From Membranipora membranacea (Eukaryota > Bryozoa > Gymnolaemata > Cheilostomatida > Membraniporidae), in the NCBI GenBank assembly GCA_914767715.1, contig OU612070.1, positions 19,396,025 through 19,460,024 on the forward strand: DNA of 64,000 bases, written 5' to 3'. A program made the translations under genes and the position numbers. Positions within the stretch are counted from its first letter, which is position 1. Each line of letters begins with the position of its first letter. Of this stretch, positions 43,096-56,164 are shown in pieces. The notes beneath the pieces were generated by a model. That model made no database searches. It was given only the letters and a program-made list of their open reading frames with translations, and was not told the origin of the DNA.

Positions 43096-46000
43096 TCAGC
43101 TGTGTTTCCCATTCAGAACACCCCTAGAGCCCTGATTATTAAAGGCTGAGTAGTGTGGGTCATCAGCTAGGGAGTTTCTGAATGCTCTGACAGGTGTGTG
43201 AGTTTTCTCCCCTGGCTGATCCTCATTCTTATCGGCTGCCACTCGATGTTTTGTGATGACACTTGTCAGTGATAAAATAGCAAACTCTATAAACTCTATC
43301 AGGGTGAGAAAACTTCCTCCTATCGCTACACCGAGAGTTCCTCCGAAAGCCGCTAAAATTAAATAAAAAAGGACAAAAGCAATATTTAGTCTGGCAGCCA
43401 GTTCTGCTAGCATGGGCAGGCTGTTGGGTCGACGGCCTGCCCTGGCTACAGTACTTCAGTAGTAATGCAATATTTTTACAAAGTTCATAGTACTTCTTGA
43501 TAAAGATTATATGTGGGTTGTGCTAGAAATTGCCCCTCTTTTTCACCAATGGCACCTGTGAAGTATTAAAACCTTTTACCAGCGCAATAAGCTACCACTT
43601 GTATCTACCTTAGAGAACTGTAAAGGTTCATGGACTAAGTTATCTACTGTTGAACAATATTCCTGGAACTGAAAATAAATTATTTTAGTAAATTACAAGT
43701 ATATGGAAGTATATGCATTTTGTGCTGGTTCAGCACTAGGTTTTGAAATCTAATAGATAGCCCACACATAATTTTTACCCAGAAGTGCTATGACTATTTT
43801 CAGAGTAAAAATACTGCATAACTACTGTAGTCTTAGCTGTCAGACTAAACATCGCTTTGGTCCTTCTGTTGTCTCAAATATCTTTATTCTTGTCAATAAT
43901 GGTTTGCTGGAAATGGGTTGGCAGAAGTTTCTCTTTTTTTTTCTCGATAATTTCAACACTTTTGAATTGAAAACCTAAAAAAGGCACTCCCCAAACTCAC
44001 CTACAAAATCTACAGCACTTATAGCCAGTTTCTCTTCGATCATCTCATAAGACATCTGCCCGTAATAAATTGTTATCATCGCCCAGTTATCCTTCATTTC
44101 TTCAAAATTAGCTACAAAATGTAGTAATAGTCATTATCCAGATCTGTACCAAGATAAATACTTATATTATACACTGAACATTTTTCCCCATAATCTTTCG
44201 CATGATAAGTAAGAAAAAAAATTTTCCATTATACACTAGATTATTTTGTAATAGGTTGAAAATCGGGTTATGTAATTCTAACTTCTACTGAAGTAAGGAA
44301 ACTTCTTACAGGTTCTAGTTCGCGTTAGGCTAGTGAAAAGTGATAATATGGCTATAGTGGTAAGTTGCAAAATTGATTAATAAATTAATTTTTTAATTTT
44401 ATTTTAACTTCATCGTCATCAAGGAGAATTCATTTTTTCGTTTGACAAACTTCTGAAACAAAACTATTTGTTATTTTCTTCCATCTATTAGCGCATGACA
44501 ATGAAATTCATCACCATCTCCGGTGACTGAGTAACTCGTTGATAGCAGTTGAAAGCATAAACATATAAATACTCTAAATTATATCTATAAATTAATTCTA
44601 TAAAACTGTAACTACACTTATTCTGTATGTTTATTCTTTATAATTATATGTTTACGGTCAAAACTATTTCAGCTGTTGAGTTACTAAGGTAATGACTCTT
44701 TGCTGATTCGATATCCAGGTAGGCTTACCATCATTGATAGTCATAGCAGTGAACTGGGGGTTGGGGAATTTGAGGCTGCTCGTTACTGCGCTATACTTGA
44801 TATCATGGCATGGAGTTCCACAGTTGCAAGCTCTTAGTATCTTCGGATCGGTGCGGAATCTCCCTAAAACAGTATCATATTATCATTAAATCTTGAATTT
44901 CTTATAGGGTGATTGTGAAGTAATGTTATTTAAATATTCACTTACTGTGTGCCTATTCTTTGCCAGCATTGCACTGTTGGAAGGTTATTAACATGCTCTC
45001 TTTGTTTCTATATATCTGAAGTACCTTGGGGGGGGGGGGAGTTGAGGCATATGTTAATACTTTGGATCTTGTGATGTAAACCTGCTGACTGCCTTTCTAT
45101 TTATTATGGTGCACACTCTAGTCTCTGCATTACTTTGGGTGAAGGTGCATTACTGAAATTAGGCAAAGTCTGACTGCAGAAAGAACTTGGTTGGTATATA
45201 TAACATGCTAGCAGAGTTGATATTATACTCACCTAATGCAGGTTTTACACAAACCAACTGGTCTCTTAATGAGCAGCACCATGTGTCATTCAACGCTGTC
45301 AAAACATTGAAATAAAAATGGTTAATATAGTGACTGAATCGAAGAAATGCACTTACTTAGTAGCTGTCTATAACAGATCTGAGCAGCGGATGGAATTCCT
45401 TTCCGTCCGCCCATTTTCTGAACACAGTTGGACGGACAATGTATACTGGAAGAGCATTGACGGACAGACAAATTCTCTTGAATGACTATCAGAAAGATTC
45501 TGGACGAACAGATGGACGGAACTGGCATGATTTACTTGTCCGCAGCACATCTCTGGTTATAAGCTCTGAGCTTACTTTGAACGTTCTTGGCTTTCTATTC
45601 TGTCACAAACCCGAAAGAAACCCAACCAACCAGCCAACCCAAAAGGTAATATGTGATTGGACACTTGTACCGAAGAGTAGAATAAACTCACGTGGGCTCA
45701 GAAACCGCCGACACCCACACTGATTCAGTGTATAGGCTGTCTCACACTCAATCTTACAGCCCTGCTCAGAGTATATCTGATAGTAGTGAAGAGGATTAGG
45801 TATTGTCTCTGTGTCAAAGCAGTCTGCATCACCATAATCAGCTGGAGGTGGGATCCTCTTAGTCTAAGACAGAGTACAAGAATATGTTTTGAAAGCCTGG
45901 ACAACCAAGTTTGACGGATTGTGTAAAGTTGAAATATAAAGCAGTGGGCGTATATCCCAGGTTAAACTCTACTTTTGCAATTCATTTCTTGTCTGTTTAA

Positions 46001-49000
46001 TGTCATTTTGCTGAGCTCACACAACTCAAAAATATCTCTCCATATGATAGTTTCGCAGCAAACACACCTGGTGAAAAAGCGATCTAGTCCAGTGGCAGCC
46101 TCCTCCTATTTTTCACTTTCAGTTAGAAAACTGGGCAGGCAAGGTTTGAAAGTTGTTTCTGAAAAAGTTTTTTCGCAGTGGCTGTCACAGATTAATCAGG
46201 CGAATTTTTGGTTTTATCATTTGATCTGACTAACTGCCTAACCTAATTGTCTATTTTTCATTGTATTGCTTCATATTGAATCATGTATGCATCATCGGTA
46301 TCAGTTATCACCATTGCAATCTGTTCGCAACTGTATATATATTACCTCAGTCGTTCTCACAATGAGTGATGTATCTGCTGATACTCCAGCTGAGTAACTC
46401 AACCCTGTCATAATCGGCTCCTCGTCTTTGTGATGTACGGCTACCTGAAGATATAAAACATAAACAATGATACACAGACACCTATTTAGTGTTTTGGCAA
46501 ATTTGTTAATCCAAGGCTGCAACTAACAACAGTAGCTGTGACACACATATCTTACTGGGTAAAAAGTTAAAAACTGTAAAGACAGGATCCATTCTTGGGA
46601 AACGATGTTTTAGCGACATCAGTTATAGCGTTGTCAGACTATCATTGAGTTGTCTTTGAATGCAAGGGTTAATTTGACAAATGTGGTTTGTATTTTCTTC
46701 GCTGGTGCCCCCACCCACCCCATTGGACGATTTGGGAGAGAATCTATGTATTGATATCTATGTGTCACAATCACTACCGATCTCAGGTTGACCTCCTTAT
46801 AGCCCTCAAAATAGCTCACCGCCTCTCAATGTGTACTTATAAACCTCCCACATTTATCGATCTGCGCATCTGAAATCACCTGAGGGTACTTAAGCGTATG
46901 ATGACCGCTAGCATAAAATATGATGACCTCCGATCTTCAGAATATTGATCACTGAATCCTGTGCTTCATATTTTCCTGATGTGAACTTCCCTTTACAAAG
47001 TCAATATCCCAACGAGACTCTCAGCGGGGTCAAATCCTGTAGGCCGTTTCCGATGATGCCCAACAAATTTTTATGCAAAGAAAAGTGGTTTTGAAGCTGA
47101 TGAGTTTGGCAGCACATGAGGTACATACTCATATGGTAATCAGAATGTTTTAGGTAATGTGTCTGAATCATTTATAAAAGAAAATGTGAATGAGTGAATG
47201 AGATAACTATAACTAGGAGAGAAGAAGGAAATCATTATTTTGTGAGTCCCGAAGGGAAGTGCAGTTTTAATCGGACCGCCTACTGAAGGCCTTCAGGGCA
47301 AAATTGAATGGTCCACTGCTGATACCGCACAATAAAACATTGAAGTGACCGATGAGCAATTGCCTCACTGTGAAGAAAAACATAGAGGAAAAGCAATTGA
47401 CCTTTGGAATGATGGGAAATCAAAATCCATTGTAATACTTCCTGGCTTCAAATCATCTAAGATTGTTGTGAAGCTGCCCAGGCCGGGGGCCGTCAGACGG
47501 TGGGCAAAAGTCTGGGGGGCTCAGGCTGCTATTGGATTTGCTTTTTATAACTAATTCATCTCACAACAGTTGCCTTAGTGGTATTTTGCACTCAGCAAAC
47601 CCCACCCCCAATCGTGGTAACGACTGAACCCAACACACCAAGCAAGGCATATAAACTCACAGCAAACCCCTCAGAGTAAGAGTAGGGTCCGACATAGTAC
47701 TCATGTACTTTGGCATCGAGAGCGAGCATAAGACCTCCCATAGCCCCGGCCACATTAGCAGTAACATCTCCATCTTTGTTGTATCGGAAGCAAAAACCTG
47801 GAAGAGCCAGGAATTCATTTAAAACAACGCAGTCTCAACACTGTATTCGAAGGAATCCCATAATGCAATGTTAAGGAATTCCCTAAATTATCAGCACAAT
47901 TCTACCGTGTTTGGGCAGTAACATTGCCATCTTTGATGTAGTGGAAGCAAAAACCTGGAAGTAACAGAATATAAAATACAAAGAGGAGATGCATTCAATT
48001 CACAAGGCCAGGTCTTTAGCCCGAAACTTATTAAGTTTGGTTCTAAAACACAATCCCATAATGCAATTTTACGAATTCCCAAACGGATCAGGAAAAATCT
48101 AGAGTGTTCTAGATTTGTTATAGCACTCTTACCTGCATCTGTCTTGACAGTCACAAATAAGTCATTGCAGTTGACCATTTGTGCATTAACAAAGCAGTAT
48201 TTGAAAGTCTCCTCAGCAGAATGGGACATGTTTCCAAGGAAAGCAATCGTCTCGGCCTCGTCTTGAGAATCATTTACTCCGAGTATATGCATAGCCTCAC
48301 TGCCCCAATCATACCTGTCAAAAATTAAATAATATATGTGAGGTCATATTGTGGGACAGGTGTTTGAAAACGTGATATATGACCACATTGTTGTAGAATG
48401 CAACAATCCTACTTTAACCCGCAAGATCAGATCAGTCTCACATATGTGCCCGATTTGTTTGGTAATTGCAGAAAGAAATTGTGAACACTCATCAACACCT
48501 CTTTAGCTATCACCGCAATGACTTGATTCCCTCTGGGAGAGCAGAGGAATACTGACAAATGTTGTATCAAGGTGTTGCGCCTCGAAACCCCGCATATGCA
48601 AATTACTCCGCCACCACAGAGGGAACCAAATTGTTCTAACTTTCTAAGCTGCAACAACTTGGCTACTACAAAATCAAACATTGAGTATGGGCCTATGTCA
48701 TACAATCAGGTAATATATTCAGTGTTGTCACTGCTATTTATGTACATGAAAAATAAATCTGCTTCTGGGTGGTGCTATTTACTGTGAAGTGGAATGACAT
48801 AGTTTCGAGTTATATACATTATTGATTTGTTTGGGTTGAGGGGGTCGGGACAAAGCTTTGTTTGAGTTTACTTTTCATTAATATTGCTGGTCTGCCTGTT
48901 GAGAGCGAATAAATCAGCTAGGAGATCTCCCATGGTCTCAGCTACGCCTGGGGGAAACTCCTCTCTAACAATCGCCGATCTCTTCCAATAATTACGATTG

Positions 49001-50358
49001 CAGATTGTCACTGTCGGAAACTGTATAATATAGAATATAGAGTTATGTTTACAGAAATTAAAAAATTGTCAAACACATCAATAATCCAGAAATAGATGCT
49101 GATTGTTTGCTGATAATCATCTTACAATTCTTTTAGCCTTAGAGTCTCCCGAAAGACCAAAGCAATATGTAGTCTGGCCATGGGCGTCAGAAGGGGTGCT
49201 CAGGGTGCTCAAGTGAGCACCCCTTGGGAGGTTCAATTTTTTTTTTTTTTAACAATTGGAACTCAATGTTTTCTTTTATCGCTAGAACTTTCAATCGGGG
49301 CCCGGGCAAGAGGCTGTTGCCGTTAAATATTTTTGGTATCATGCTTGGTGTTGCTCATCCATAAAAGTTGGCTGGTATGTACCAGAATGTCTCTTTTTGG
49401 GTCTCGAATTTCAAAAAATTTCTGTCGGCAGGAGGGCGCTTGGGCGCCCCTCCCGCACCCTCCCCTCCCCTCCCCGCTTACACATGCCACTAACTACTCC
49501 ACAGCTAAAAGGAGCACCCCTTTGTAAATCCTTCTGACGCCCATGAGTCTGGCAACTAGTTCTGGAGTAGTAATGAAATAATTCAACACAGAAAAGATCT
49601 GTAGCAGTTCTAGAAATCGTCCACCCTACTCATCTAACAGGGTATTTATCCGAATATATCCTACTGTACGAGCCCAAATATCTACCACTTCCATCCATTT
49701 TTCATTACTAAATTTTTCCACACAATTATAAATAGATATTTAATTTCATTGTCAGGAGACATTGTACAATGGTAGATAACTTCATTCATAACCTTTGTTG
49801 AGAAATAAATTCAAATGTAAATAACTAACCGTCAGGCTATCAGCATTTTTTAGTTTGAGTTTTGTTACTGTCTTTTTCCTCGCAAAATCATTAAGCAATA
49901 AGGACGCCCCAAAACAGAAGTAGCCGAGGCTCAATATTAGAACCACAGTCCACGTCACTCTGCAAGGTATAAAAACATATTGAAATAAATCTAGGGAAAA
50001 AAATTTTTTCCTAAAGCTTTATCCATTACCAATCCAATACAGATAACTGAACTTTCAATAGAACAGCCCACCCACAATAATAATTCTAATAAATTAACTT
50101 GATTACTTTTACCATTTATTTTTGTTTGTGCATGGTCACACATGTCCAAGTGACTTGGTCGGCAATCATAATTGATGTATATGTAATTCTTTTTCTACCA
50201 ATCAAGTCATAGTGAGAATAGATGCGTCAATAAAAACAAACATACCTGCGTAGTTTAGTGACACCTTTCATCTTCACATATCTGATTCCGTGCATTGTGG
50301 TATCCTGAGTGAAGTCCTGCCAGGAAGGCTGCGATAAATCCTCATCCAAATCTGCCAT
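43096..50358 (-). CDS. DEG/ENaC-family amiloride-sensitive-type sodium channel, complete gene
   Basis: Trimeric two-pass cation channel subunit. Twelve minus-strand exons join in phase: 50358-50246, 49959-49830, 49020-48872, 48314-48133, 47797-47661, 46444-46346, 45863-45692, 45521-45357, 45295-45233, 44863-44729, 44111-44001, 43352-43096. The total is 570 residues, normal for the family. Features: N-terminal TTMHGIRYV (conserved His-Gly); TM1 about 39-62; post-TM1 FPTVTICNRNYWKRS; Cys-rich extracellular loop (CKIECETAYTLNQCGCRR, ACNCGTPCHD); ITIYYGQMSYEMIEEKLA; TM2 with AAFGGTLGVAIGGSFLTLIE, whose Gly-Gly-Ser is the selectivity filter. The last exon starts after TTTAATTTTAG at 43353; starting it further upstream would add an unlikely hydrophobic insert. 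The intracellular tail is about 55 residues. Ligand (proton, peptide or other) cannot be told from sequence. Confidence 0.94.
47345..47554 (+). other. Unidentified open frame in a channel intron
   Basis: A 69-residue frame (AIDLWNDGKSKSIVILPGFK) on the strand opposite the channel gene, in its intron between 46444 and 47661. No family recognised and no neighbouring exons. It may be a transposon scrap or chance. Confidence 0.15.
47902..47954 (-). pseudogene. Decayed duplicate of channel exon 47797-47661
   Basis: CTTCCAG|GTTTTTGCTTC and AAAGATGGcAATGTTACTGC repeat the start of the neighbouring functional exon, but the frame ends at TAG (47902-47904) after 17 codons and no donor follows. The surrounding DNA (AATCCCATAATGCAAT at about 47855 and 48053) is duplicated too, so this is a small tandem duplication that lost function. 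Confidence 0.75.
49179..49545. mobile_element. hAT-type MITE in channel intron
   Basis: The 8-bp direct repeat AGTCTGGC at 49171-49178 and 49546-49553 encloses perfect 16-base inverted termini CATGGGCGTCAGAAGG / CCTTCTGACGCCCATG. Beyond the termini, GGGGTGCTC is also inverted. The element is 367 bp with no transposase. It lies in the intron between exons 49959-49830 and 49020-48872. Confidence 0.9.
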
Positions 50359-52723
50359 CTTCTGTCTTATAATACTTGTGTGTGGTTTGCTGAGGTTGGA
50401 TCTGTATAAGCACTATCAAATTGGTGAAAAAGAACTCAACATAAATAAGAGCATTATCCATTTTGTTTGCCAACCTTATATCCAATAATCTGACAGGCTT
50501 TGTTCACAGCTACCAATGTATATACATTATGCTTGTATTTAAAAATCATGTTGAAGCAGAGATATATCTCAATATAATGGTTATTGATATCACAGTGATA
50601 GATGTAGATATTGATATGCTTATCATATCATTATAATCATGAACATTTGATATCACTATACTATGTACAGTATTACGACTCAGAATCAAAATTTGTTGAA
50701 TTTTTTTTCAGAAACTGTGGTCAACATGCATCCCAAATATATACCTGCACTTGCCTAGACTGTTTAACATAGAGAACAGTGTCTTAGTGTATCTCTAATC
50801 CTGCTGTTGGCACCAGATTACGATATTATTTGTTATTCAAGTGATTAATATTTTTATTATTATTGATTTTTTAATTGGTATGTTGATTATTCATGACATG
50901 AATGTTTTATTTTCAGGTTTGTACGATATTATTCTTGGGTGTATATTCTAGAAAAGAATATGGATGAATAATTAATCCAGAGCCTGATAATAGAAAATCT
51001 AGTCTAGCTCTAGCCAGACTAGATCAGCTTATTCATAAACAGACTTTAAAAACTTTTAAAATTGTTCTAGCTAACGCAGGTTTCTAGAAATCTTATCAAA
51101 CATACATTTAAGTAACATAAACAATAACTATAAACTAAGAAGGAAAATAACACGGAGCACCTATAGAATTAGGCAAATAAAATAAAAACTGTAGCCGATC
51201 TTGTAAAAAAAAGCTGAGTCGTTACTAAGGTGTTTGGCGGGTGCGCAGGTAAGTCCCTACATTTATTCTAACCCCTAGGTAACCCAAAACAGTTCTAGCT
51301 CTTTGCAGAGACACTGATTATAACCCATCCAATAAAATACAAATTCAACCTAACACACGGACATACAGTCAACACTTAAGTCAGAACATTTACTTGGATG
51401 GAGACTTACCTAGGAGTGAAGGCCTTCCTTCTGCAGATGACACAATGTCATGCCTTTATAGACCTACATGTATAAGCAACAGTTATGAACTGAGCATTCA
51501 TTTGAGGCAGTGTAGTATCTGATGCAAATAAATTCTATTTTCGCAAACAGTTCTGCGATAATAATAATTATTGATTTAATGCAATGAAATGTCTGAGAAA
51601 TATGAATAATTAGTCATTTTACGATTGGCAGCTTCCTGAATATTATTTACATTCCTATTGAGATAACTTCACCATTTCCAGCATGAATTTCCGCTCTTCT
51701 TGATCATCAAAACTTCTCCTATCACAACTCGTGATTAACTGTCATATTGGAATTTACGATGACTTAACAAAATCAGTTTGGTTTTACGTCATTTTGCATT
51801 CAGAAAAATCCTGGGTTGATCTGTGTACGTGACAGCAGGCATCAAATCAGTATTTTCTCTCATTGATCAACAAATCACAGATGCTACTGTTTCCATGTAT
51901 TATCCATCTGAGCAAATTACCAGCATGGAGCCTCTTTCTGCTTTGCCTTGATTTCTAAAACGAGCAGTCAGCTGTGTTAGCAGTATGCAATTCTTAGAAA
52001 TGAAAAAATCCTTGGTAAATTCTTAAGGCAGTTACTCAAATAAAAAGCAATGATGAAGGGAGACTGCTTTGTTGGGAGTTTTGTAAGTTGAGTTCCCCAA
52101 ACACTTGTCCCCTTTGCCCCGGCCCCACTCAACTACCCCCGACCGGGGTTGGTTGGTAATATGATAGGTGTCTGTTTTACATTTGTAAATTTAGATGCAC
52201 CTATGTGTCATTATCTGAGCTAATATTCTGTTGGGCCAACAATAGCATATTATATCACTGTATTCAGGCTTGTAACAACGAAATAGACTATATACTATAA
52301 AAACATCTCTAACTCTATACAAGGACATTGAGTTGTAATCATCAACGACTTTCTTTGCTGTCAGTAAACCAAGTCAACTTTCCATTGCGGTTTAATTCTT
52401 GCCATTATTAAAAGCTTTCTAATTCTATATTAAAATTTATATATTTTTGTATTATATTACGTACATAAGACATAGCAGGGGCACTGTTCATGACTGTGAT
52501 AAGTGGTGGATTGATAGATCAATAATGGTAAGTGTTTAGTACTAATATGATATTCAAACACTGTTTCAAAGTTATTCCCGATTATTTTACGATTGACGGA
52601 TATTACAGTCTCTGTAGCATCATTTTTAGCATTGCTGTTGATTTTATAACAGTCTTCATTTAAACCTGAAAGTGAATTGAAAGTAAATCTAACATGCATT
52701 ACTCAAGTTAGCCAATTTCTGCA
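50359..52723. other. 5' flank of the channel gene, no further gene seen
   Basis: This follows the channel start codon on the minus-strand side and would hold its promoter and any 5' UTR exons. I cannot place a start site. Only short frames occur. Confidence 0.4.
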
Positions 52724-53038
52724 TTTCCATGGTAGGTTTGAGGTCGACCTGAGGCTGATTAGCCTTAGCTTCGAGCTATGGAACTGCCTCCGAGGTCGTC
52801 CTGAGCTCCAAGGTTTAGCTCGCACAATTTAGCTTGCATTACATTGATCTCGCGTGGCCGAGCGGTTACCATCAAAGACTCTGACGGCGCTGATGTTCCA
52901 TTCCCAGCGGCAGCAATTCTTATGACGTTTTTTTTCCACAGCTCTACCATGGGATCGCGAATGACTGCATATTTTGAGATCGAGCCAAGAGGTGACAACT
53001 CAGCTCGATCTAGGCCGATCTCGAAACTCACATGGAAA
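52724..53038. mobile_element. TIR element with an internal tRNA-like sequence
   Basis: TTTCCATGGTAGGTTTGAGG at the left is inverted at the right as the reverse complement of TTTCCATGTGAGTTTCGAGA. The inner part is rich in imperfect GAGCT/CGAGCT inverted segments. A tRNA-like stretch lies at about 52848-52926. No clear target duplication could be fixed. Confidence 0.6.
52848..52926 (+). repeat. tRNA-like SINE head with A and B boxes
   Basis: TGGCCGAGCGG fits the polymerase III A box exactly and TGTTCCATTCC matches the B box GGTTCGANNCC at 9 of 11 positions, about 45 bases apart. The pattern resembles a Ser/Leu tRNA-derived SINE. It does not fold as an intact tRNA to my reading, so it is not called a tRNA gene. 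Confidence 0.5.
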
Positions 53039-54065
53039 CATAGTGAATGTGTTGGCTATACTCATGCAAGCTTAATAATCCTTGTTTACAACTTTTATGC
53101 AAAGTTCCCTTGAACTAATTATCACTATTTTTCGTTTCAGGGTACAAGTAACAATAAGCCTGCAGCCATAAATCAAACACGAACCGTCAAACTGATACAA
53201 TAAAAATAGCGTGCAACATGACATGAATCCACATGTCTTATCCAGGGTGAAGTTTGCTGTTTAGTTTTTTTGTGATCAAGTATCCCACAAATCAGATGGT
53301 AGTGTAATAGGAAGAACATGACATACGAATGTAGTCTGGCAGCATTGAATTCCATATCTAGAATAGCATCATTAGCTTTCTTTTACCAAACAATGGGCAC
53401 GTCAAAAAAGCCAGTCCCTTGTAGCATTCTAAGAAAGCCCAAATCATTGACGTTGAAGGCATTTTATTATTGTGTGCAGATGTAGTAGTAGTAGTAATCT
53501 TTTTATTGCAATATAAAACTTCAGAAGAACACAAAGCCTCTATTTGCAGACAAAAATGATGATCCAGTCTGGCAAATTGAAATATTGTTTCCAATTTAGT
53601 GACAAAAATGAAAAAATTTCTTTTTTTCTTTTTTTTGAGGTTAATAGTGAGACATAAAAAGAGATGTGTTTATAAAGTTTAAAGAGATGAAAATGTAACA
53701 ATTTATAATGATTGTGGCAAAAATATAAATGAAACAGAACGGACATTAGATTATTGATGCAATTTTATAACTTGAGCTAAGTATATTTAAGCTATGCGCT
53801 ATTTACGGCCAAAAACAAAATGTGGTTTCTCAGTCTCCTAAGAAATATAATACTTCGGTACTCTAATGTTGTAGTATAAAAACGGGCTGTCAGTCACTGA
53901 TAATAGGAAATTCCGAATAATTCAAAAATAGAATATATACTTTTGTACAAAACTAAAACTTTTAATTACAAAACCAAAGGAGTAAGCTATGTCTTTGTAT
54001 CTCCGGATTGTCCTGGCTCATTCAGCAATCACAGTGGTGGATGGGTCCCGGGACCCCGTACTCCG

Positions 54066-54118
54066 AGCGGCCAGCTCTCGTGGCGAGCACTCACTCAAGC
54101 GGCCAGCTCTCGTGGCGT
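54066..54118. repeat. Two copies of GCGGCCAGCTCTCGTGGCG
   Basis: GCGGCCAGCTCTCGTGGCG is repeated at about 54067 and 54099, separated by a short variable piece. It is GC-rich against an AT-rich background and lies next to the LINE fragment. Confidence 0.8.
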
Positions 54119-54152
54119 GCACTTTAGATCCTTATCTCACTGACGTCTGGTA

Positions 54153-54443
54153 TCACAGTCTGTTAGTACTGCTACAGTACTGTATAAATTGTTGTAGGCC
54201 CAGAGGCCCCTGGTTAATGCCAAGTCTCTCCCGCAGTCTTGCGTTGAGTGGAAATTTAAATACATGGTGGGATACAGTCTCTTCCTCCTGCAGGCAAACA
54301 CAAGTGGGTGAGAAAGACAACCCGAGCTTGTACCTGTGTACTCCCAGGTTACAATGTCCGCTGAAGAGGCTACAGACTTTCCCTAGCAGTTTTGGATCCA
54401 TGTTTAAGGGTATTGTGTGCAGATTCATACTGAGGTCCAACAC
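54153..54443 (-). pseudogene. Non-LTR retrotransposon (LINE) ORF2 C-terminal fragment
   Basis: The minus-strand frame contains SGHCNLGVHRYKLGLS, then CVCLQEEETVSHHVFKFP. This is the typical end of LINE ORF2 after the reverse transcriptase, where a Cys/His pattern (C-x-C...E-T-x-x-H) follows the GH-LN-H-K/R-G motif. The reverse transcriptase and endonuclease are absent, and the expected Cys of the CP motif reads FKFP. It is a 5'-truncated dead copy. Confidence 0.6.
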
Positions 54444-55233
54444 CTCTATTTATTTCCCCATTACTTTACATGCAAACTATGTTGACTTGTCACCTCAATA
54501 GGCCTGCTTCAGGTTCTTTCAATTCTTTAACCATAGCACTCAAAATGATGGTATACTTCTGCCCTTCCATATTGGTGACTATGGGTTGAAAATTCGTTGT
54601 CAGAATTTTTCAGTGGCCCCATATGTAAGACCATTGCATTTATCACACATTTCCGGTCTAATTTCCATGAGCCAATCCGTATGCATTGATCTTCCAAAAA
54701 TGAATTTGCAAAAAAGATTTTCAAACTTTAATTCAATAAATTTCCATTGCAAATACACCTGAAAATATTAACAGAGTTCAATATCACTGATAGCAGTGCT
54801 TTTGAATTGGCTACAGCCTCATTTGTCATCATCATACTAATCATTTTATTTTGGAGGATGGGTGCAACAAGTTGACCTTCACCCAATTACAGGTGTATTA
54901 CCTGACTCTCGTGATCTGACTGGGCATGTAGATCACTGATAAACTAGGTTATCATTACCACAAAGCAGGTGTCGTAAGGCTAAGTATGCATCATGCGTGA
55001 CTTGAATTCGCGCATGTGCAAGAACAATGAGTTTAGTTTGGGTTCTGATTGCAACTTTGGAAAGGGGAAATGGGATAACCCCTGCATAAACTGTCAATCA
55101 AAATCAGCTAATAATGACAAGAGAGGATAACTATTAATAACAAATCCGCACGTTTTGGGGAGTATGTCACCAGAGCAGGTAGCCAATCAGATGGCTTCGG
55201 AATTCTGAGACTCAATTTTGCAGAGATCAGCTC

Positions 55234-55287
55234 ATGCCCAGAGCTGAGCATGCGCAGAATGCCAGAGCTGAGCATGCGCAGAATGGT
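55234..55287. repeat. Short tandem duplication CCAGAGCTGAGCATGCGCAG
   Basis: Two adjacent copies of an about 25-base unit (GAGCTGAGCATGCGCAGAAT) within the long dispersed element. Confidence 0.85.
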
Positions 55288-55827
55288 GCAGATTTGTAAA
55301 CAAGACAATTTCTCAGGCTATACAATTCATGCTAGTAGGGACAGCCAATCAGATCAACGTCAGATGAGTCCCTATGTTGACTGTTCTAACTGTATGATGA
55401 TATGATGCTATTTCCATTCCATGAGAAGAATCTAATTCAGTGTCTGGCAGAGACTATTTTATATAGTTCTTTGCGTCATACGCAGCAGGGAGGGTGGAAT
55501 ATCCAACCCTCCTTGTACACAGGTACCGTATACCATCTAGTTTTATCATTTGCCTTCATTCGGAGTTGCTCTTACTCCAGTAACAGGATAGCAACTCCAA
55601 AAGTAGCCAATGGGATCAAAATTGATCTATATGGAGGTAAATCTCTCACTTTATTTACATCCCTATAATCTACCGTCAATCCAACCCATCTATATGAAAT
55701 TACTCCTTTTTCTATATTTATGGTCATATCAAATCACAAATGCCGTAGCTGACAGACAGCTTTAATTTGCTCTTATTGCTAGAAGGATTAAATAAAAATT
55801 ATTAAAAGAATATAACATATGGTTCAC

Positions 55828-55857
55828 CCATAGACTTAGTAATTATTATGTCTATGG
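55828..55857. repeat. Short hairpin (CCATAGA family)
   Basis: CCCATAGACTTAGTAA...ATGTCTATGGG, related to hairpins at 9915 and 58551. Confidence 0.6.
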
Positions 55858-56164
55858 GTTCACCTAATTGCAACCTAGCTAGGATTTTTTAATTTAGCCA
55901 AACTTGAATGAGCTACTGAAGAGTGGGTCCGTTTCTGACTTTAGACCTTCTGCATATCAGTTCTTTGCAAGAGACAATGACATGCACTAAAGAATTTGTC
56001 CAAACTGGTAGAGCCTAAGCCTACGAGCGGCGATGAAAGCAAGGGCTCGTAGCAAGTATAGAGAGAGAGCCCTATCAAATCTAGTAGAACCCTGGCACGC
56101 AAGAGGGAATGAGAGTCAACCCTAATAGCGAGGGTTAATACAACTGATTATGTTTAATAGCTAG

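Larger units (their letters stand above)
53343..55442. mobile_element. Long copy of a dispersed element, about 2.1 kb
   Basis: The ends match the short copy at 38859-39137 (left GAATAGCATCATTAGCTTTC; right ATGAGAAGAATCTAATTCAG). Parts of the right end (CTGAATTAGATTCTT in reverse) also occur in the palindrome at 25496-26118. The interior contains the LINE fragment at 54153-54443 and other unrelated DNA, so the true boundaries are inferred from the short copy. Confidence 0.5.

Noticed and set aside
43353-43445. Upstream extension of the last channel exon through PNSLPMLAELAARLNIAFV
   Set aside because: It stays in frame but adds an extra hydrophobic stretch before TM2. A strong acceptor (TTTAATTTTAG) at 43353 gives the normal family layout in the correct phase.
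52848-52926. tRNA gene
   Set aside because: The A and B boxes are present, but I could not find a full cloverleaf with acceptor and anticodon stems, so it is called tRNA-like only.
53989-54501. 170-residue plus-strand frame
   Set aside because: It is the antisense of the LINE ORF2 fragment and neighbouring GC-rich repeats; the minus-strand frame has the recognisable motifs.
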